Of a stretch of DNA of 8,373 nucleotides, positions 5,549 to 8,373 are shown piece after piece. A program made the translations under genes and the position numbers. Numbering within the stretch: the stretch's first letter is position 1; each line of letters starts with the position of its first letter. The DNA comes from an uncultured delta proteobacterium (GTDB taxonomy: Bacteria > Desulfobacterota > Syntrophorhabdia > Syntrophorhabdales > Syntrophorhabdaceae): NCBI GenBank assembly GCA_903872255.1, contig CAIQJW010000108.1, positions 1 to 8,373 on the forward strand, given 5' to 3'. A model generated the notes under the pieces. The model saw nothing but the letters and a program-made list of their open reading frames with translations. It made no database searches and was not told the DNA's origin.

Positions 5549-6923
5549 AAGAAAGATACTTGAAGCGCTCATGGACCGCTCGGGCGCGTATGCCGATATA
5601 TATGTCGACACACGGAGCTACACCTTTATCCAGCTTGAATCGGGGAAAGTCGAAAAATTGGAGCAGGGCGAAGATGCCGGTGTGGGACTGAGGGTCATTG
5701 ACCCCTGGAAAACATATTATGCCTCGACAAACTCCTTCGAAGAGGCACACCTCGCCTCACTTGCGCAGAAATTGTCCGGATATACCGGTTTGAGGAAAGG
5801 CGGGGCAGTCCCGATATCTGACGAAGAGACGCGGTCTTCGTATCCTTTTGCGATCTGCCGTGATCCCGGGGATGTTGACGTCAGGGACAAGCTTGCACTG
5901 GTAAGGAATTTCGAGGCGAAGGTCCGTTCGATGGAACCGCGGATCATACAGGTCCGCATCATGTACCGGGACACGCGCCAGGAAGTCACGATAGTGACGA
6001 CGGATAAAGGTTCAAAGCTCGACAGCCGCATGCAGGTTGTATTCACGGTCCTCGCCGTGGGGCGTGACGGCTCCGGGATGCAGACGTCATACGAGGCTGC
6101 CGGGGGCTTCTACGGATTCGAGTACTTTACGGATGAGGTCATGGGATCGCTTGCGGAAAAGACGGTGAGGCGCTTATCCGGCCTCCTTGCGGCACGCGAA
6201 GCACCGAGCGGAATGAAAACGGTCGTTCTTGCATCGGAAGCGGGCGGCACCATGATCCACGAGGCGATAGGCCATGGGCTTGAAGCGGATCTTGCGATGG
6301 AAGGGCTTTCCTGTTACAAGGGACTTCTCGGGCTTGAGATCGCATCGCCCCTCGTAAGCGTTGTTGACGATGCAACGATCCCCCACATGCGCGGCACGTA
6401 TGCCTTCGACGACGAAGGGACCCCGTCTCAACGGACGGTCCTTGTCGAGGATGGAGTTCTTAAGAATTATCTCTTCGACCGGTTCCACGCCATGAAGCAT
6501 TCGATGCCGTCGACAGGCAACGGCAGGCGTGAATCATACAGGTTCAGGCCGATACCGCGCATGAGCAACACGATGATCCTACCGGGAAAACATGATCCCG
6601 GCGAAATTCTGGCCTCTGTCGATGATGGGGTTTTTGTCGTCAAGATGGGCGGTGGGCAGGTCGACACGGTACGGGGAGATTTCGTCTTCGAAATATCGGA
6701 AGGATATTTGATCGAAAAAGGCGCTGTCGGCCCGATGATAAAGAACGCGACAATGATGGGGAACGGGTTGAAGGTATTGAAGGACATCGACATGGTGGGA
6801 AGCGACCTTGGTTTCGGGATAGGCACGTGCGGAAAGGACGGGCAGGGGGTGCCTGTTGCAGATGCGCAGCCCACCTTACGGATACCGGGGATCATCGTGG
6901 GAGGCCGCGGCGGAATAGGCTAA
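5538..6923 (+). CDS. tldD: TldD family metalloprotease
   Basis: Cytosolic zinc protease subunit related to TldD of the TldD/TldE pair, which trims unfolded or modified peptides (for example microcin B17 leader removal and CcdA turnover in E. coli). The 461 residues match the usual 460-480. The N-terminal half (about 1-190) is the PmbA_TldD_N-type domain with ADIYVDTRSYTFIQLESGKVEKL and GVGLRV. The C-terminal half carries the zinc motif HEAIGH (241-246: His241, Glu242, His246) and the third ligand Cys431 in GTCGKDGQGVPV, ending LRIPGIIVGGRGG. Presence of HExxxH separates it from TldE/PmbA, which lacks the motif. The start at 5538 has AGGGAGGT at 5525-5532. It is the last gene of a three-gene overlapping unit and is followed by a hairpin terminator. 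No tldE partner is in the window; it may be elsewhere. Confidence 0.92.
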   Translation: MFNERKILEALMDRSGAYADIYVDTRSYTFIQLESGKVEKLEQGEDAGVGLRVIDPWKTYYASTNSFEEAHLASLAQKLSGYTGLRKGGAVPISDEETRSSYPFAICRDPGDVDVRDKLALVRNFEAKVRSMEPRIIQVRIMYRDTRQEVTIVTTDKGSKLDSRMQVVFTVLAVGRDGSGMQTSYEAAGGFYGFEYFTDEVMGSLAEKTVRRLSGLLAAREAPSGMKTVVLASEAGGTMIHEAIGHGLEADLAMEGLSCYKGLLGLEIASPLVSVVDDATIPHMRGTYAFDDEGTPSQRTVLVEDGVLKNYLFDRFHAMKHSMPSTGNGRRESYRFRPIPRMSNTMILPGKHDPGEILASVDDGVFVVKMGGGQVDTVRGDFVFEISEGYLIEKGAVGPMIKNATMMGNGLKVLKDIDMVGSDLGFGIGTCGKDGQGVPVADAQPTLRIPGIIVGGRGGIG

Positions 6924-6967
6924 AGGCTTCTCTTGGCCTGTCTGCAATGCTTCCTGATACCTGACAC

Positions 6968-7017
6968 AAAAAGACACCGTCATTCCGGCTTGCCGGAATC
7001 CAGTGTCTTTGTTTTTT
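6968..7017. terminator. Bidirectional intrinsic terminator
   Basis: A two-part stem: AAAGACAC (6970-6977) pairs with GTGTCTTT (7003-7010), and ATTCCGGC (6982-6989) pairs with GCCGGAAT (6992-6999) around a TT tip, with a small internal loop between. On the + strand it is followed by G and six T residues (7012-7017); on the minus strand by a T-run from the A5 at 6968-6972. It lies between convergent genes and can end both transcripts. The inner palindrome with flanking GTC...CCAG resembles widespread REP-like dispersed repeats. Confidence 0.85.
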
Positions 7018-7037
7018 AACGCCTTACGCCTTACGGT
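7017..7037. repeat. Degenerate heptamer tandem repeat, block 4
   Basis: Three consecutive 7-bp units, TAACGCC, TTACGCC and TTACGGT, sit between the terminator hairpin and the stop codon of the minus-strand TPR gene, touching that stop by one base. Same period and TTACG core as the block at 2991-3018. It is short, so chance is possible. Confidence 0.45.
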
Positions 7038-8373
7038 TATTTTGTCCCTAGCTGCTTCAGCGCATCCTCTGCGTCTTTATCCCCGAGGCGGGCGGACTCT
7101 TTCAGGTCTGCGACGGCTTCATCCATCTGTGATAGTTTGGAGTGTGCCACGGCGCGGTTGTAATAGGCGAGCGCATAATCGGGCCTGAACTCAAGGGCTT
7201 TTGTGTAATCCGCGATCGACTCGCGGTAATTGCCCATATTGAAATGCGTAAACCCGCGATTGTTATAAGCGGTTGCATAGCGGGGGTTAAGTTCTATGGC
7301 CTTTCCATAATCCTTGAGCGCGAGCGGATAATATCCCAGCTTATCGTTTGCGTATCCCCGGTTGCTGTACGCCACCGCATAATCCGGATTCAGCGTGACC
7401 GCCTTCGTGTAATCCGCGATCGACTCGCGGTAGTTGCCCATATTGAAATGCGTAAAACCGCGATTATTATATGCCAGCGCAAGTTTCGGATTGATTGCTA
7501 TCGCCCTGTCCTGGTCCTTGAGCGCTTCGGCATATTTCCGCTGGCTGTCATACACAAGGCCGCGGTACGTAAATGCCGTCGCATATGTCGGATTGATCTC
7601 TATCGCCCGGGTATAGTTCGCGATTGCCGAATCCAGGTCACCCAGGGCATTCTGCGTAACGCCCCGCCTGAAATACGCTCCGGCATATTTCGGGTTTATC
7701 GTTAGCGCGCTTGTATAATCCTTGATGGCCTGATCTAGTTTCCCCAGGTTGTGATACGTGTATCCCCTGTTGTAATAGGCGACTGCATACGAGGAATCGA
7801 GGGCGATGGCTTTGTTGAAGTCGACGATTGCCCGATCGTATTCGCCCATGGTGTCGTAGTGGTAGCCGCGGTTGTTGTAAGCGGTCGTATACGAGGGGTT
7901 GAGCTCAAGTGCCTTGTTGTAGTCGCGTACGGCAAGTTCGGGCTTGGAGACCCAATCGTATGCGAGGCCCCTGTTGCTGTATGCGGTGGCAAGGTCCGGT
8001 TTCAACTCTATCGCCCTGTTATAATCCTTGATGGCCTGATCGTAATCTTCCAGGCTGTAATATGCGTGGCCCCTGTTGTTATATGTGAATGCGTCCGAGG
8101 GATCGAGCTCAATGACACGGGTGTAATCCTTGATGGCCTCGGCATAATTGCCGAGCTCAGCCTGGCAATGAGCCCTGTTATACCAGGCTTCAACAAATCG
8201 GGGATTGGTCTTTATGGCATTCGAAAATTCAGGGATCGCGGCAGAACATTTGCCTGACTGTGCGAGTTCGCGGCCCTTTTGATTGGTCTCATCCGGCGTT
8301 TGCGCGCCAAGCGATGATATGAGGGACGACCCTGCAATGAACAAAAAGCAGAAAAGGCAGATGCCAACAGATC
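7037..8373 (-). CDS. Exported TPR-repeat protein (5' end outside window)
   Basis: The C-terminal 435 residues and more of a protein made almost wholly of tetratricopeptide repeats. After a signal-like segment there are 12 units of about 34 residues, most starting YxNRGxxY and ending in a (L/I)xP(x)YAxA turn, so the product is a superhelical scaffold for protein binding. A short non-repeat tail (GDKDAEDALKQLGTK) ends it. The frame is open past TTG 8344 to the window edge and there reads hydrophobic residues (SVGICLFCFLFIAG and on) ending SSLGAQT. This is a probable Sec signal peptide with SPase I cleavage after LGA, and no lipobox is visible. TTG 8344 would cut that segment in half, so the true start is upstream, beyond 8373. 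Two repeats (units 9 and 11) are almost identical. It is convergent with tldD across a shared terminator and is unrelated to that operon. Specific function unknown. Confidence 0.88.
   Translation of the reverse strand, partial: SVGICLFCFLFIAGSSLISSLGAQTPDETNQKGRELAQSGKCSAAIPEFSNAIKTNPRFVEAWYNRAHCQAELGNYAEAIKDYTRVIELDPSDAFTYNNRGHAYYSLEDYDQAIKDYNRAIELKPDLATAYSNRGLAYDWVSKPELAVRDYNKALELNPSYTTAYNNRGYHYDTMGEYDRAIVDFNKAIALDSSYAVAYYNRGYTYHNLGKLDQAIKDYTSALTINPKYAGAYFRRGVTQNALGDLDSAIANYTRAIEINPTYATAFTYRGLVYDSQRKYAEALKDQDRAIAINPKLALAYNNRGFTHFNMGNYRESIADYTKAVTLNPDYAVAYSNRGYANDKLGYYPLALKDYGKAIELNPRYATAYNNRGFTHFNMGNYRESIADYTKALEFRPDYALAYYNRAVAHSKLSQMDEAVADLKESARLGDKDAEDALKQLGTK
7203..7471. repeat. Near-identical TPR units within the minus-strand gene
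   Basis: Bases 7203-7267 and 7407-7471 match at 62 of 65 positions with an offset of 204 bases, exactly two 34-codon repeats. The encoded stretch from NNRGFTHFNMGNYRES to DYTKA is identical in both copies, while the intervening unit differs. This suggests recent duplication or gene conversion of a repeat. Confidence 0.85.

Noticed and set aside
7142..7705. Plus-strand open frame opposite the TPR gene
   Set aside because: Repeating antisense of the TPR units (VIRDRLAV-like pattern) keeps the frame open; no ribosome site or family resemblance. The same holds for 7751-8257.

Overview
The window looks like chromosomal DNA from an anaerobic bacterium. ThiH (an oxygen-sensitive radical-SAM enzyme, rather than the aerobic glycine oxidase ThiO) and a 2-hydroxyacyl-CoA dehydratase-type Fe-S protein both point to anaerobic life. 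The gene families together (overlapping thiE-S-G-H, a DUF4911-like small protein, a Ttd14-like NTPase-CYTH protein, TldD, a secreted TPR protein, heptamer-repeat spacers) would fit a Desulfobacterota/Deltaproteobacteria- or Nitrospirota-like lineage. That placement comes from family memory, not from a search, and is low confidence.

Layout. Bases 1-262 hold the remains of a rhodanese-like domain broken by frameshifts. Bases 279-2892 are a tightly packed thiamine operon: thiE, thiS, thiG, thiH, with each junction overlapping or 1 base apart. The products make the thiazole ring (ThiS sulfur carrier, ThiG synthase, ThiH tyrosine lyase giving dehydroglycine) and couple it to the pyrimidine (ThiE). 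thiF, the ThiS-adenylating enzyme, is absent here. A spacer with two inverted blocks of degenerate 7-bp repeats follows. Then comes a 375-residue protein that fuses a NadR/Ttd14-type P-loop NTPase to a CYTH domain (3024-4151).

A second spacer carries another heptamer block, ending in a T8 run, and a possible near-leaderless promoter. It precedes a second compact unit on the + strand: an orphan 2-hydroxyacyl-CoA dehydratase D-component-like protein (4293-5297), a TTG-started DUF4911-like small protein (5294-5548), and the TldD metalloprotease (5538-6923). All three overlap, so they are probably translationally coupled.

A strong bidirectional hairpin terminator at 6968-7017 separates tldD from a convergent minus-strand gene (7037 to the window end). 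That gene encodes an exported protein built almost entirely of 34-residue TPR repeats. Its true start lies beyond the right edge.

I see no CRISPR array, transposase, tRNA or rRNA, and no clear new defence or mobile system. The least ordinary items are the Ttd14-like NTPase-CYTH protein with an apparently degenerate CYTH metal site, the dehydratase/DUF4911/TldD unit, the decayed rhodanese, and the heptamer-repeat spacers.
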